DNA of 64,000 nucleotides, from NCBI GenBank assembly GCA_032622095.1, contig CP136065.1, positions 95,735,343 to 95,799,342 of the forward strand, written 5' to 3'. The notes under the pieces were generated by a model. The model worked only from the letters and a program-made list of their open reading frames with translations, ran no database searches and was not told where the DNA came from. How positions within the stretch are numbered: position 1 is the first letter of the stretch; each line of letters begins with the position of its first letter. This DNA is from Siphonodentalium dalli. Taxonomy: Eukaryota; Mollusca; Scaphopoda; Gadilida; Siphonodentaliidae. Of the stretch, positions 47,085-59,951 are shown in pieces. Position numbers and translations under genes: made by a program.

Positions 47085-47200
47085 CAATATGCGAACGCTG
47101 AACTGGTCACACTTTACTATTGGTGCGGCAGTAATAAGCTTATCATCGACATTGTAAAAATGTCGACATACATGGTGATGCACCCTCCTAATATTGAATA
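47085..47200 (+). pseudogene. Small reverse-transcriptase remnant (CR1/Jockey-type)
   Basis: One frame reads LVTLYYWCGSNKLIIDIVK followed by STYMVM. That is the pattern found just after YADD in CR1-like RTs (WC..NKL.IN..KT.YM), compare WCCSNKLVINTKK in the LINE near 20,840. Nothing else of the element is seen nearby. Confidence 0.4.
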
Positions 47201-47299
47201 CAAACATAGTCATATTAAGTGAAAGTTGAAAATATGATACAGATAGACAACCGTAATGTGAACATTCGGTGTAAAATTTCTTAGGCGTAAAACCAGCAT

Positions 47300-47662
47300 G
47301 ATCTCTCGAAAACCTGCACATTATCTGCTTATAATCTAACTTATTTTAGGTAGATATTGTGCTTAGAATCGCCTCATTGTGAGTTATAAGGTGCTGAAAA
47401 TGAAAGGGTGTTATTCACATTATCGATTCATAAACAAGACGATTCTAAGCAGATTATGCGCTGACAACGACACAAAGAAGCCAACTCACGACATTTCAGG
47501 TGTACATTCTTTAACGCGTGTTTTCATTTTGGCCCGCGCCATAAAACGAAATGACGGTATTGCGTCCATTATCTGCTTATTCCATCATCAAATAATCAAC
47601 TATGTACCTATTTAACATTATAGGTCGATTATGTGCGTATTTGCGCGAGGATATGTTGTTAA
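47300..47662 (-). repeat. Dispersed repeat, copy 3 (inverted relative to copy 2)
   Basis: On the minus strand it runs from AACATATCCTCGCGCAAATA (at 47,660) through GCCCGCGCC-type and GATTCTAAGCA blocks to a TTTTCGAGAGA-like end. With copy 2 it forms an inverted pair 4.5 kb apart overall. Confidence 0.75.
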
Positions 47663-47669
47663 TATGGAT

Positions 47670-50025
47670 GAGAATATGCAATTCAAAAATAGTGTATATA
47701 CTATATCTTCAAAAATTCCGAGCTATCGGTGCAATAATATGATTAAGCACTCAATAACTAAAGAGCCACTTAAACCCATATGTTTTACCTCAGATCAAAG
47801 CCATCTGTTGTATGGGATAGAACTGGGACATTGTTCAATAGTCAAGTATTTATACCACAAAAGAGAGTCGTATGTTCCATGTGTAAATCTAAATATAATA
47901 GTTTCACTTGTCCTATGAAAAGATACTTAAATTTAAAGGCCTGCCTTGGCTGAATATCGCCATATTTTCTCATGAGTGTCATTTTTCCAGACTGCCCAAA
48001 TAATTTCTTAATTATTTTAGTACATGTAGCAACAATACAAGAAAAAAGGGGCGAGCTCACATATAAAACCCCAACAAATAAATTTAGCTCGAAATTATCC
48101 TTATGCTCTTTCTTAAAAATATAGTTCGAAACTAACAGTAAAAAAATAAACTGATATCGAATAATAAATCCTTCAAATCTGTACTTAATAAACAAGATTT
48201 TAGTCGATATTTCTCAGCAGTGGATTACGACAATCCAAATGTGCAGAATGCTGTGATAACATTTAATTTAGTGATTTAAAAAATATTTATAGCACGCTAT
48301 CACTTGCGGCTCTCGTGTTTAATTGTTCTTCCATGAAATAACATTTATGTTTGCTTGGGTCAAGTATATCGTTAAGTGTATATTGCATGAATATGTATAA
48401 ATGTAAATCCACACTTCTCTATTGTGGGGGGACTGGAAGACGGTTCTTGAGATAATCTCGCTCCCAGTGATATACCTTTACATGTATTCATATAGTTTGT
48501 TTATCTTCAATTTTATACCCCTAAATAAATAGTCAATCGATAAGGCATGTATATGGACATTATACTTAATAGTTGAGTGTAGTTCTAATGACATACGTCA
48601 GACGCGTCATGGCGTATCGAAATGGTTTACGAATGACACTAAATTCATTGTCCCGGACATTGAATTTGTTTAATCTCAATAAAAAACCGTACATATGCAT
48701 ACAGTATTTGAGATAAAATATATGAATAAGTTTACATGTGAAATTAGTATTTACAAGTGATCAAGCACATTACATATATACAAGAAACACCATAAATTCT
48801 CGCCATTAACATCGGCATTTATTATCATGTATTCGCCCTATGCATTGCAGCACGTATGCAACTCTTGCAGTACGTATACAACTCATGATGTATAAACGCC
48901 AAACAAAGGACGTGTGAAGTAACATTTTCCGAAGTTGGCAACACGTTCGGGATATTCTTAGAGTGCAACTGGAGTTATACTGGGTTGTTTTCTCAATCAC
49001 GGCTCCGTAAGATTCTAGAAATGGGTTGGTTCGCTTAATTATACCATTGCCTCTACCAATGCAATGCACATATAGGATTGCTCTTAATTGTTAACAAGAA
49101 AACCAATGTCAGAAATGGTAACGCGCTCGAGATCATATATTATATACCCATGATTGTAATGATATAATACTAGCAGGGTTACCCGGCGTTACCCAGGTTA
49201 AAGTGATGTGAAAACCCTCTGCATATATTGTGGATATATGGTGGGAATAGAGGAAACTCTTGTTCAAAGCATTACACATATTCTCATAAATTATATATCC
49301 AAATAGCATCACAAAACACGATTCTTACACACGGAATATAAGTAGTATCTCACCTTGTCGGATCGGAGCGATTGTCATTTTGTTTATCGCGATTAATCCG
49401 TCCCACCAATACAGAACTATTTATTTATTTACAACTGCGTATACTTTAGACGTTATAACATGAACATCATAAACACATTAGTTCGCAAAAATAAAAGACG
49501 ACAATTGGGTTTTACATAGAGATGTATCAATCAATCTAGTGGGTTTGACAACGATTTTGAGGACACCTGGTTATCATATCTCCATGAAGATACAGATGTT
49601 TTAAAGAAATGTCCAGGTGATCCTCTGTTCATTGTGCTATATTCTGGCTAATTATTCTCAGCTTAAAAGAAATGTTGCTATGCCCCTATATCCGCTACAT
49701 GTGCCCGACACAGAGCGAGATTTTTTTGAGTTGTTTATCTTAGGCGATGAGTCTGCGCTAAAACATGAAAGATATCCTCTGTATATTGGGCAGATATAAC
49801 CTTGTGAGATGGCAATATTGGAGGATCCTGAAAAGGCATGTGCCACAGACTCCGTTTTCTTTTATCTCAGAAGAAATTATATTTGACGGCACATTGTGAC
49901 CACTATTGCTGAAGAGGCCTTCTATACATTTCCATATCTCTGGTAACTTTTTTGTGGAAACTATATTGAATGGGGCAGACTCAATTGTGCTATAATATTA
50001 ACATGAGCTATTCTAATATTTTAAC
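47670..50025. other. Stretch without recognised gene
   Basis: Short frames on both strands, none recognised. GGGTTACCCGGCGTTACCCA near 49,178 resembles a fragment common in invertebrate repeats. Confidence 0.45.
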
Positions 50026-50028
50026 ATG

Positions 50029-51800
50029 CACCATTATCTTCCTCGTAAAAAGTTACCACTGTTAGAACGCCTTGGTGCCAACTCGATTGTACCCCGTGAA
50101 GTTATATATAATACACATACAGACAACATACATGTATTTGCAAATATATCTAGGCATCAAATGTGACGTTTTTAACACGCACGATTTGATTCCTCGTATT
50201 ATTTGAGAAGAATGTGTATGAATTTGATGTTAATTGGAACTAAACATATGTATATCAGTTGTTGTGACCCCGCCCGTCCCTATGTAGGACTCAAGCGGTG
50301 CCATCATTAAACCACAAACTTAGACTCATTATGGAGATGAATATATATAAAATTATTGAACATTGGCGAGTATACAAATTCGTATCAAATTTAGGGCCCC
50401 TCATATATCTCACCCAAATGGCACCAGTTTGGCATATTTAAACCACACGATTAGATTTCTCGTATCATGGAGAAGAATATGTATCAGTCTGGTGGAAATA
50501 GGTGCTAAACATATTGTTTATCCATTTTTGTGTCTCACCCTCTGTGGACCCCTGTCTCGAATGGCACCACTTTTGACATCTTTAAACCACACAATTGGAC
50601 TCCTGATATCATGGAGATAATTATTTACATTTAAGTTTGGCGCTAATCGGCGACTAAACAATTTTTTTTTATCAAATTTAATGCCTACCACTCCCAATCT
50701 CACATCCAAACGACACCAATTTGGCGTCTTTAAATCACACAATTAGATTCCTTGTAGCATGGAGAAGAAGGTATATTAATTTGGTGGAAATCGGCGCTAA
50801 AATATTTTTATCAACGTTGGTGCCCCTCTCCCTTTCAGTGCACCCCTGACTCGAATGGCCCCACTTGTCACAGCTTGTGACATCCTTAAACCACACAATT
50901 AGACTACTGATATCATGGAGATGATTATTGATAAGTTTGGTAAACCAATTTTGATCAAATTTTGTGCCCACTAATCCCCATCCCTCACCCAAACAGCACC
51001 AACATGGCGTTTTTAAATCACACGATCAGACTCCTCATATTATGGGTAAGAATGTATATCACGTTGGTGGAAATTTGCGCTAAAATTATTGCATATCAAG
51101 TTTGGTGCCCCTCTGCTTTTCAGTTCAACACTGACTCGAATGACGTCACTTTTGACAGATTTAAGCCACACCATTAGACTCCTCGTATCATGGTGATGAT
51201 ATTGTATAAGTGTGGTGGCAGTCGGCGACTAAACCCATTCTTATCAAATTGAGTGCCCCTCCGACAATCTTTCATCTAAACGACAGCAATTTGGAATCTT
51301 TGAATCGCACAATTAGATTCCTTGCATCATGGAGAAGAATATATATCAATTTGGTGGAAATCGGTGCTAAAATTAATTTTTATCAATTTTGGTTCCCCTC
51401 TCCCCTTCGGTGCATCCCTGACGCGAATGGTGCCACGTTTGACATACTTAAACAACACCATTAGATTCCTCATATCATGGAAATGATTATATAAACGTTT
51501 CGTGGCAATCGACGCAAACAATTTTTTCCACCCCTCCCCTTTTCTGCCCCTGACAACGGCGTCACTTTAGAAGATTCTAACCCACACCATTATCTTTCTC
51601 GTAAAAAGTTACCCATAGGAGGCCGTTTGGTGCCATCTAGATGGTTCCTCGGCGCTAAACTTAGTTCACCATTATCTTTCTCGTAAAAAGTTACTCCTAG
51701 TAGACCCTTTTGGTGCCATCTAGATGGTCCCCTGTGAATGTTTATAGAACACAGACAGTCAGACAGACATTCGCAAATATAGATATAGATAAAATATATT
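50029..51800 (+). repeat. Satellite-like array, about 288 bp period in two half-units, with flanking tails
   Basis: ATTAGATTCCTTGTATCATG-like cores with GGAGAAGAAT recur at about 50,465, 50,757, 51,041 and 51,328 (spacings about 284-292). An alternate half-unit with CATGGAGATGATT lies midway (about 50,335, 50,612, 50,914, 51,189, 51,475). A different tail flanks the array on both sides (50,029-50,150 and 51,585-51,800): CACCATTATCTTTCTCGTAA, TGGTGCCATCTAGATGG, then a CAGACAGACA tract. Inverted relative at 63,100-63,470. Confidence 0.75.
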
Positions 51801-52990
51801 GGTTTCACGAATGACCAACTCATAATTCCGTTAAAACAACTAATCCTTCAAATTATTACAACTATATACGGCTTATCACTGAAGGTTTCTCATGCATCTC
51901 ACCAGAATTCCCAACTACACCTTTTACCTGACTCGGCCTCCCGGTCGCAGTTCGACTTTTAATCCGTCCCCAAAAATCCCATTTCTATAAATAAAACGCC
52001 CATAGCCCATGTATACCAGGAATCAGCGAAACATACACGCGGAGCGCAAAATAACTAGATTACTTGTTTCAGAATAAGGCGGCTTTAATTTACCGGTGGT
52101 TTGACATGAAACAATTTTATTGTGGGAACAACCGTTGAATCAAACTATATGATTGACATACGGCTATGCGGGAAGTTTTTTGTTTAAATCGGCCACACAA
52201 TTGACATAGTTAGAAATAGAATTTCAAACAAATCTCCGTTATTAATAATACGTTCTTTGAAATATCTGTTTTCTCTAAACAGTAAATTAAGAAATATTCG
52301 TTCTTTTGTGAGATATATTTACTTAAGATCGGAGATTTTGAGAATTATAACAAATTTAAGAAACAATTCTGTTAAATTCGCCGCAACCCACAAGTATGTA
52401 TCCTCTCGCGAGAAAGACGTGCGTTCGGACACGGATGTAATTTCCGGAACAACAATATCAGGGGACAATAATTGTTCCATTTATGCAGCAAATTGTCGCA
52501 TTCTACAGTGAATTTGTTTAAATTCGCTTTTTATCGATTGTATACATCGGTCATAGGACACCGTTGTCACTCCCATCACCCAACGACGTAGATACTTCAG
52601 TTGCAGCGACACGGACCGAGTATTCCGTTAACGCATGGAACAAGAGTAACGCCAGATTGTGTGATGTGATTTAGTGTTGAACAACAAGATATGGATCGTG
52701 AATCGATTCAATTGACCATCCTTTCCACCAGCAAGCGATAAGCATCGTTTTAAAAAATTGCTTACATTGTATGTCCATAATGATATCAAAAGCTAATTTA
52801 TCTTTCAAAAAGACAAAATTGGCATTCATGAATTAATAACATAGACCATGCATGACTTATCGGTAGCCACAACGTGCGCGCCATAATATTGGGAACTAGT
52901 TTGAACAACCATAATCCTCACGCATAACAGTTGTTCCACACACATACTTGGCGCCTTGCAGCTAGATCAGATCACGTTCAAATATCTACA
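51801..52990. other. Upstream region of the PAN-like exon; no other gene seen
   Basis: Non-coding. The right end would contain the promoter and 5' UTR of the exon at 52,991. No TATA box that I would defend. Confidence 0.4.
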
Positions 52991-53257
52991 ATGTTGGTCA
53001 GTCTTTTCTTCTTACTTGCGGTGACAGAACACTACTGCTTGGATGTACCCAAAATCGGCCGGACTTATTCTTGGGACCTAATAGATATTGTCTATGAAGC
53101 TACAGCAGAAAACATAGTCCGTTGTGATAAACTCTGCAGGTATTCCTTAGAATGCCGGCGTAGTGTGTACGATGTCGTGACAAAGAAATGTCGTTTGTTG
53201 GGGACCACACAGCAGGACAATGTTGTGGACGCGAAAGCAACATATCGGACTATTGAG
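52991..53257 (+). CDS. First coding exon of a secreted PAN/apple-like protein (partial)
   Basis: The ATG at 52,991 opens MLVSLFFLLAVTEHYCLDV, a good signal peptide (hydrophobic residues about 2-12). The rest has RCDKLCRYSLECRRSVYDV, then KKCRLLG, the cysteine pattern of PAN/apple modules (C..C...C......C.L), which bind proteins or sugars outside the cell. The exon ends ATTGAG before GTACGT, a clean donor in phase 0, after 89 codons. An in-frame ATG 60 bases upstream is less likely because it would precede the signal peptide with polar residues. No downstream exon could be identified, so the gene continues through a long intron beyond what I can read, or is a fragment. Confidence 0.55.
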
Positions 53258-54185
53258 GTACGTGTGAATGACAGTCGAATGATATCCCGTATTTAAAGGC
53301 CCACTTAATTGTCGAACCCCCAGATAATTTTATATAAAATATATGCCATACCCCCTTCAATTGAAAATACGTTTTAGTTCTGTTGCATTCCGGGAGCCAC
53401 AACGGGGGAAATCCTTCTATGATTTCAGCTGTTTTCTATTTCTCTATGGGCATCTTCTTTTTTTATATTGTTTATTATGTATCATGCTGCGTATTCGCGC
53501 AGAACAAGAACATTAGTAAACATTGATGATGATGATAACATATATACATATTTACATGTCAAGTCCACACACGTACTACGTAAGATTACTTTTACGATGT
53601 GGAATTTAATTAAACTGTAGTTATTTATATTTATTCCTAATTCGTGAAATCTATTGTATATATCTGTTTTAGTCAGTTGTTTTTAATAACTCAATTACCA
53701 AATCAGTTCCCTTTTATATAAGACCTTCATGGTGCCAAATGCATATTAATGCTTTGCAATAGTATATATACATATATATGCATATATATACATGTATATA
53801 TATACATACATATACATATATACATACATACACATATACATACATATATATATACATGCACATATACACACATTACATATATATACACATAAGATTGTCC
53901 AATGGTATGTGGTCACGGCCCTTGACATGTAAAACGCATTAATACACATTCCTACATGCATAATATATATATATATATTCAATTACAGTATTACAATATT
54001 ATGAGATGAAACTTCATTGTTGTCTGCTCATTGATATGTAATATGTGAAATTGTGGCATGCCCAATGATATAGGCATAATTCTTCTCTATAATTTCGAGG
54101 GGGGGGGGGGCTTATATCATATATCTCGCAGAGCTGTTTTCACAAATATACTAACCCTCCGCAGGATGGCAATATTGTCAATAGA
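53258..54185. other. Probable intron sequence with TA/CATA microsatellite
   Basis: TATACATA-type repeats at about 53,755-53,890 give tyrosine/methionine-rich artificial frames. A G12 run lies at about 54,100. Confidence 0.5.
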
Positions 54186-54189
54186 CAAA

Positions 54190-55340
54190 AGAGCATGGAA
54201 TTTGTCAAGATTATGAAGTTCTCAGTAATATTGAGGGATGAATTTCTTTCTGATCTCTTCAAATTTTTTACAAACAATAATCAGGTGGTATTAATCACCG
54301 AGAGCCTCTCCACGTGCAGAGCAGGTTCTTTTTTTCCCGCGAGATGTCTTTCCATCGATCACTCACAATTGCCAGACGATGATTTGATGTTATTATTTTT
54401 GACTAAATATTCTACTAGATGTCGGGGTAATTTCCGTAGATAACCGCTAATTTTCAAATCTGGCTTTATCGCTTTATACAGATTTCCCTTGGACGATGAA
54501 CTGATATCATGCCTCCATTCAGACTTAAAATGTGTTATTAGTCGTTTTTTCAATTCTCTGATATTCCCCTTGGACAAGGGCGAGTTGTCTTTCCACTTAT
54601 CGATTAGACTGGATTATTCAAGGAATGATTGGATATGTTCCACACATTTCGTGCCAGAATCCGAAGAGTCAGATACAGCGCGAGCTAGTTTGTATAATTT
54701 CTTGGCGAGGGTTGAACCGTGCTCGGAGACAATTTAAGCCTCGACCAATACGATATAATAAAATCGGGCTATCTTATAATCATATAATGTTAACATTAAA
54801 TCTACGGGTAGATTCAGCGATCTTACTTCATTGAGAAGTGCATACATCGCTTTTAATGCTAGGTTACGGTTCGCCATTATTGCTCGGCAGAATCTTCCGT
54901 TATAAAAATAATTTCACTCCCAAATATGTTAATTCTTTGGCTATATCTAATATAAAATCTTTATATTTAAACTTTGGGAGTTGTTTCTGCATTTTTTTGC
55001 AGAAGATAACCAAATTAGTTTTCTTAGTGTTCACTTCAAGTTTCCAAGCATCGGCATAATCGGCAAAAGCCTGGAGTGCACGTTGCATGCAGTGTTCACT
55101 CTCGGACATTAGAATCGTATCATCAGCATACAATATACATAACATTTTTACATATACTCCAAGTTTTGAAAAAAATAGTTCATCAAGTTGATTCAATCCA
55201 TCAATAACACAATCATTCAAAAATTTATATCATTAACATATAGTGAAAAAAGGAGAGGTGACATTAATTCTCCTTGAAATAACCTATATTGCTCATAATG
55301 GGGAAGATAATACACCTTTATCCCGCAGGGTCGTAACACA
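54190..55340 (-). pseudogene. 5'-truncated LINE fragment (RT and C-terminus), antisense
   Basis: Reading leftward from about 55,340: QGELMSPLLFSLYVNDINF, a stop, LCILYADDT near 55,130, then AWKLEVNTKKTNLVIF, an RT core of CR1/Jockey-like or related type. Further left, LPVDLMLTLYDYKI (about 54,800) and a C-terminal helix-rich part (54,359-54,577) with SSKGNLYKAIK and LRKLPRHLVEYL. No endonuclease remains and stops interrupt the frames. It lies antisense to the PAN-like exon, possibly within that gene's intron. Confidence 0.7.
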
Positions 55341-56825
55341 ACAAAGACAGGTCTGCCTGATTGACTACCTTTATTTAATGAATTATTAATCAATAAGGTA
55401 GTCGTAAAATTATTGGTAGGATGTTCACTGTCCAGTTATCCATTTCTCGCTTTGCGTCTTCCTGTTTTGGCCCACAATGCGCCATGGCCACAAGCAAACA
55501 AGCGGAGTCCGTGGGAACCCGGACCTGAAACGAGACACTAGACCCCCTGGTTAGTGATGTCGGCTGGTCAGTGCCAAGCGAATGCCGCAGGATCACAAAA
55601 CAAACAAACAAAAAAGGGGGAGGGTGTGGGGTTGTTAATTTCAAACAAAAACATACTTTCCCCAATTTTCGAATCTTGCGAAAAGACCTTGGCCCTCTCA
55701 CGACTTGATCACGTGCCTCCGGCGATATAGTTCCGCTCTCCCGATTTACTGAGAACGATCAGCGCCCTGGTTATATATTACCCTGATGCTGCTGAGAGTT
55801 TTTGGTAACATTGCGAATAAATTACCAGGCAGTTGTTGACTTATTAAATATTATTAATGATCATATATTACTGCATGTTAATACCACCAATGGAATTTGT
55901 GTATCGATCCGCATGATCCATCAAATCTTTATTTAGCAACTGACCCAATCGGGTACGTGATCTTGTTTTGGTTCTATTCTTAGTTTTGGCAAACAACTGC
56001 AAACGTGTCTCTCTAGCTGTCATGTTTTAGCGACCCGACGGGATAAATGCGGTCGCTGTGCGACGCTCGTTTTATCTTCAGCTATTGATGTTAAAATAGC
56101 CTATAATGTCAATGGAAACACAAGCTATTTCATGCCAGAATTCTTTCATGCTAGCTGAAGAAAGAAATGCGACGGGGCTATCACTAAATTAATGCTGATT
56201 ATCATTTGAGATATACCATTAATTAAGCCGTATGATTGATTGCAGGGACCTTGGTATAGGTCACCAATGTGGGGGTCCACCTTAGAATTATTCATTTAAG
56301 TCAATTGACCAACTATTTGAAACTATTATAATTTTAGTATAAATAACTAATGCCATACAAATATCGGTTAGAAGATAAAACTATTGGAACAATTTCAAGC
56401 TACAATGGGTTTGAATTTTCAAACTGATGTTGTGTTGTGTATGGAATTGCCAACTATTGATCATTTTGGCCAAAGTCGTGGGGGGGGGGCTCTGGTGTCG
56501 TCAGTCAGGCCATATCACGACAACATCCATATGGAACTGAACATCTTGCAGTAGAATCCATGAAACTAATCGCTGTTTAATAGTGATGTACAGTGTTATT
56601 GACATCATTGAGACGAGCTTTCTTGTGTAAAATTGTACCAAACATACAAAAAAAAGGACAATTTTCTTTAGGGTTTATGAAAACAAAAACTACAATTGCG
56701 AAGGCATATCGTCGAATTACAAAAGAATAAATACTAGGCGCATAGGTGTGTAGTGATTGATTAATTGGTATAGTATGGCGGTCGAAATGTACAATTACGG
56801 TGGGTACAAATAACAATAAAAGGTC
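55341..56825. other. Stretch without recognised gene
   Basis: Short frames only. A run of about 10 G lies near 56,480. Confidence 0.45.
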
Positions 56826-56829
56826 AGCC

Positions 56830-57404
56830 GTTAATAATTCCGTAAAAAAAAAAAATTCCGTCATCTATATACATGTTGCACATCTCCAATATGTGGGTAA
56901 TAATACTCTGAAGTTTCAAATAGCTATGATCAAAACTGTAGGAGGAGTTGTTTACACCATGAAGGTACCCTCATACAGAAAAAGGGTTAATAACTCTATC
57001 AAAAAATATTTTTTTACGTTATCTATATACATCTTGCACATCTTCAATATATGGGCAACAATATTCTGAAGTTTCAAATCTCTAGGATGCAAACTGTAGG
57101 AGTTGATTACACCATGAAGGTACCCTCATACTGAAAATGATAAAAAATGTTGACATTTTCTGTCGAAAAGGGTTAATAACTCCGTCAAAAACTCCGTCAT
57201 ATTTGTTCGGTCATCTAAATACATGTTGTACATCTTCAATATATGGGCAATAATAATCTGAAGTTTCAAATCTCTGGGATGAAATCTGTAGGAGGAGATG
57301 ATTACACCATGAAGGTACTCAAATATGTGACGGACGGTCGGCTAGACGAACGGACGAACGGAGCCCGTTTCTATAGTCCCCCGAAAATTAATTTTTCGGG
57401 GGAC
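56830..57404 (+). repeat. Three-copy tandem repeat (155-195 bp) ending in GACG tract and hairpin
   Basis: AATATATGGGCAATAATA, CTGAAGTTTCAAATCTCT and TTACACCATGAAGGTA recur, with TACACCATGAAGG at about 56,953, 57,108 and 57,303. The last copy is followed by GACGGACGGTCGGCTAGACG-like sequence and then a hairpin. Confidence 0.75.
57376..57404. repeat. 12 bp-arm hairpin GTCCCCCGAAAA
   Basis: Perfect 12 bp stem with loop TTAAT, directly at the right end of the tandem repeat. It could be a 3' terminal hairpin of a mobile repeat. Confidence 0.85.
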
Positions 57405-58169
57405 AAAAATAGTCAATACATCAGATTGGATATATCGGATCCGCCATTCGCACCACATGATGAAATTCGAAGCTTACGGTTGGTCTAGGAGATAGAACCC
57501 TTCAGCATGCGGTTAGTTTTGGATACGGAACAGTTTTGCATCGACACCAATATCTAGATTTCGCGCCAAAGTTGACTTAGAACATTTGAGAATTCACGTG
57601 TCCATAATATCAAAATTGACTATTTTCAGCAAAGTCAACAATTCAATCAACAGTTCCCTGATGTTTCGGTAACATTATAGAAGGGTCCTTGTCAGCCATT
57701 GCGGTGAATTGTACGTATAAGTTTAGAAGTTTAACCATGTTAATACGCCGTATATTTATTTCTTTGTTGTATACATGGCTCTTGTTTGGACATGAGATAT
57801 TCAAATTCACGCATATAGCAATTTTCTGTACATGCGAGGAGTTATATCAGTTATATCTGAGGTTTCTTGTCGATACATGAACATATTCGAAAGTATAGTT
57901 TTTATTATTATAGATGCTCAGATCGTCGGAGCTAACTGTTGACTGTGATAACAGTACCATTCCAATAAGGTCAGAAACGACAAAATCCGGACGCAGGTGC
58001 GTGAAAATTCAAGGTAATGGTCTACTCCAGTCTATAATGGCTGTAAATGTACACTTACATGACCACTTAGGTCCGTTATATACGTCGTGCCACTATCGAA
58101 TCTAATATAATTCAATTTGAGCCGAGGAAATTTCGATCCAACCAAGTTTTGAACCAGAAGTCGTACATT

Positions 58170-58446
58170 TACAGTAATGCCCAAATTAATCGACTCCTTA
58201 ACCACAGCAGAATTATGGGTAACTTTTCAGGATTTAGTCGGAAATATGGCTTGTTGCCATTCATCGGAAAGCTCTCAGCACAATTATGGGTAACTTTTCA
58301 GGATTTAGTCGGAAATATGGCAACAAGCCATATTTCCGACTAAATCGTGAAAAGTTACCCATAATTCTGCTTTCCGACTAAATCCTGAAAAGTTACCCAT
58401 AATTCTGCTATGGTTAGGGAGTCGATTAATTTGGGCATTACTGTAC
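58170..58446. repeat. Nested inverted repeat (fold-back block)
   Basis: The outer arms run from TACAGTAATGCCCAAATTAA (58,170 on) to its inverse ending at 58,446. An inner hairpin (58,283-58,321 with 58,327-58,365, one mismatch, loop AACAA) repeats the CAGGATTTAGTCGGAAATAT part. The same AATTATGGGTAACTTTTC block thus occurs four times, twice in each orientation. Confidence 0.9.
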
Positions 58447-58613
58447 ATCGCATCGAAAACAAATGAGCAGTTGTTTTGACTATAGAGATTCCTACAAACG
58501 TCGCGTGTGCGTTGACGTGTTTCAAAAATTGGACTCTCCAAAGCACTTCTGCGTGGCGTCATTGTTAAGCTTCCATGCTTCCGACGCTAATGTAGATCAA
58601 TGATAGTGCTTAA

Positions 58614-59951
58614 CTCATTCAGTGCCAGGTTTCCTGGGGGAAACGGATGGCTGAGTGCCAGGTTTCCTGGAGGAAAAGCTATCATTTACACTAACTAGAT
58701 ATTTACTTTGATTATTCAATATTGGAAAGAATTGAATTGACAGCAAACATTGAGAGTATAGGCCCTACTCAAGAAGTTCTTTAAAAGTCCAATTCCGGTA
58801 ATACAGGTTCATCACAGCTCCAAACTTTCACGTTGCCATGGCAACGAATACTTCAAATTAACACCGATTGTATGAAATTGCAAATGTGTTGTTTTATGTT
58901 GCCATCTAGCTAATATATTCTGTGTAGTTTTAGGCATTAATTTTGATGGTGGAATAACATAGCATTATGTTATGGCAAAGACCGGAATTGGGGGGGGGGG
59001 GGGTGATTAGTGAGACCTAACGAATTTTCTAAATGGGATGACGTTTACAATAACCGATTTCCTAGAAAAGCAAATGGCAAAACTGATAACAATTTGAAAA
59101 TCAATTGTGTCCGTTCTAAAGGCCTACAACAATTGTACTTTCGCTGTGCGGCGTATACTATAGTTCCCCATTCATGCGGTACACGTAGCTACATGTATGG
59201 CGTCAATGACACAAATTTGGGCAATCAGAGTAACTCGGTGACAATTCAATCGAATTTAGCACATCGAAAAACCCCTCACTACCAAATGTCCGTTCGATAT
59301 CTTAAAACATGTAAGAGCAATATATTGACAATGTCTCCTGTAGTAATTTATCATTGTAATTTGGCGAACCCCTTAAGGTACATATTTTGATTGACGTAAT
59401 GTGTGCGTTGTCCAAATCGGTGTTCCTCGATCGTTTGGCGATAAACCAAGTGTTCTATGGATTAGGGCATGCCCGACTTGATAGTAATCGCCTTTTACGC
59501 AATCAAAATCGGTCTCCAATTAACATATCTGGACGTTGACTTCTTAGAGAGTTTGAACTCTGCAAGACTTTAGTCACGCCCACAAAACACACAATTTTTC
59601 ACCACCTATATTCAGGCGGCTCTATCTCCCGAATGCCTCAACGTACGGAGCTGCCAGATACGTCGTTTGAACGGAGATATCTTCGGCTACGCCATGGTTT
59701 ACAAATTGGATCTACGCATGCGCGTATAAACATACCAGCCGCCACTCACCCCCCCCCCGATGAAAATTCTCTCAAGATGTGACTTGTAATCCACAGTGTT
59801 TTAAACATGTACACCAATAATGAAATTGTGAGTTTTTCGCCCAGTAGAGCATGTTTTAAGAGAGATGTTCTGGGCGGCGTATATATACGTCGCCGGCAAA
59901 TGGTTGGCGCTTTTCGGGCGACGTATATATACGTCGCCGGCACTGAATGAG
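58614..59951. mobile_element. 1.34 kb TTAA-flanked non-autonomous element
   Basis: The ends CTCATTCAGTGCC are perfect 13 bp inverted repeats with TTAA on both sides (58,610-58,613; 59,952-59,955), as in piggyBac or Kolobok elements. Subterminal short repeats: CCAGGTTTCCTGG twice on the left, and GGCGACGTATATATACGTCG-type hairpins twice on the right (59,874-59,940). A 126-residue frame inside (59,010-59,390) has no recognisable transposase motif. Confidence 0.7.

Noticed and set aside
49617-49799. 60-residue frame that might be a LINE C-terminus
   Set aside because: Resemblance too vague and no cysteine-histidine knuckle or RT nearby.
53746-53982. Tyr/Met-rich antisense frame
   Set aside because: TA/CATA microsatellite.
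58149-58562. Near-identical 60-85 residue frames on opposite strands
   Set aside because: Product of the nested palindrome; no protein family pattern.
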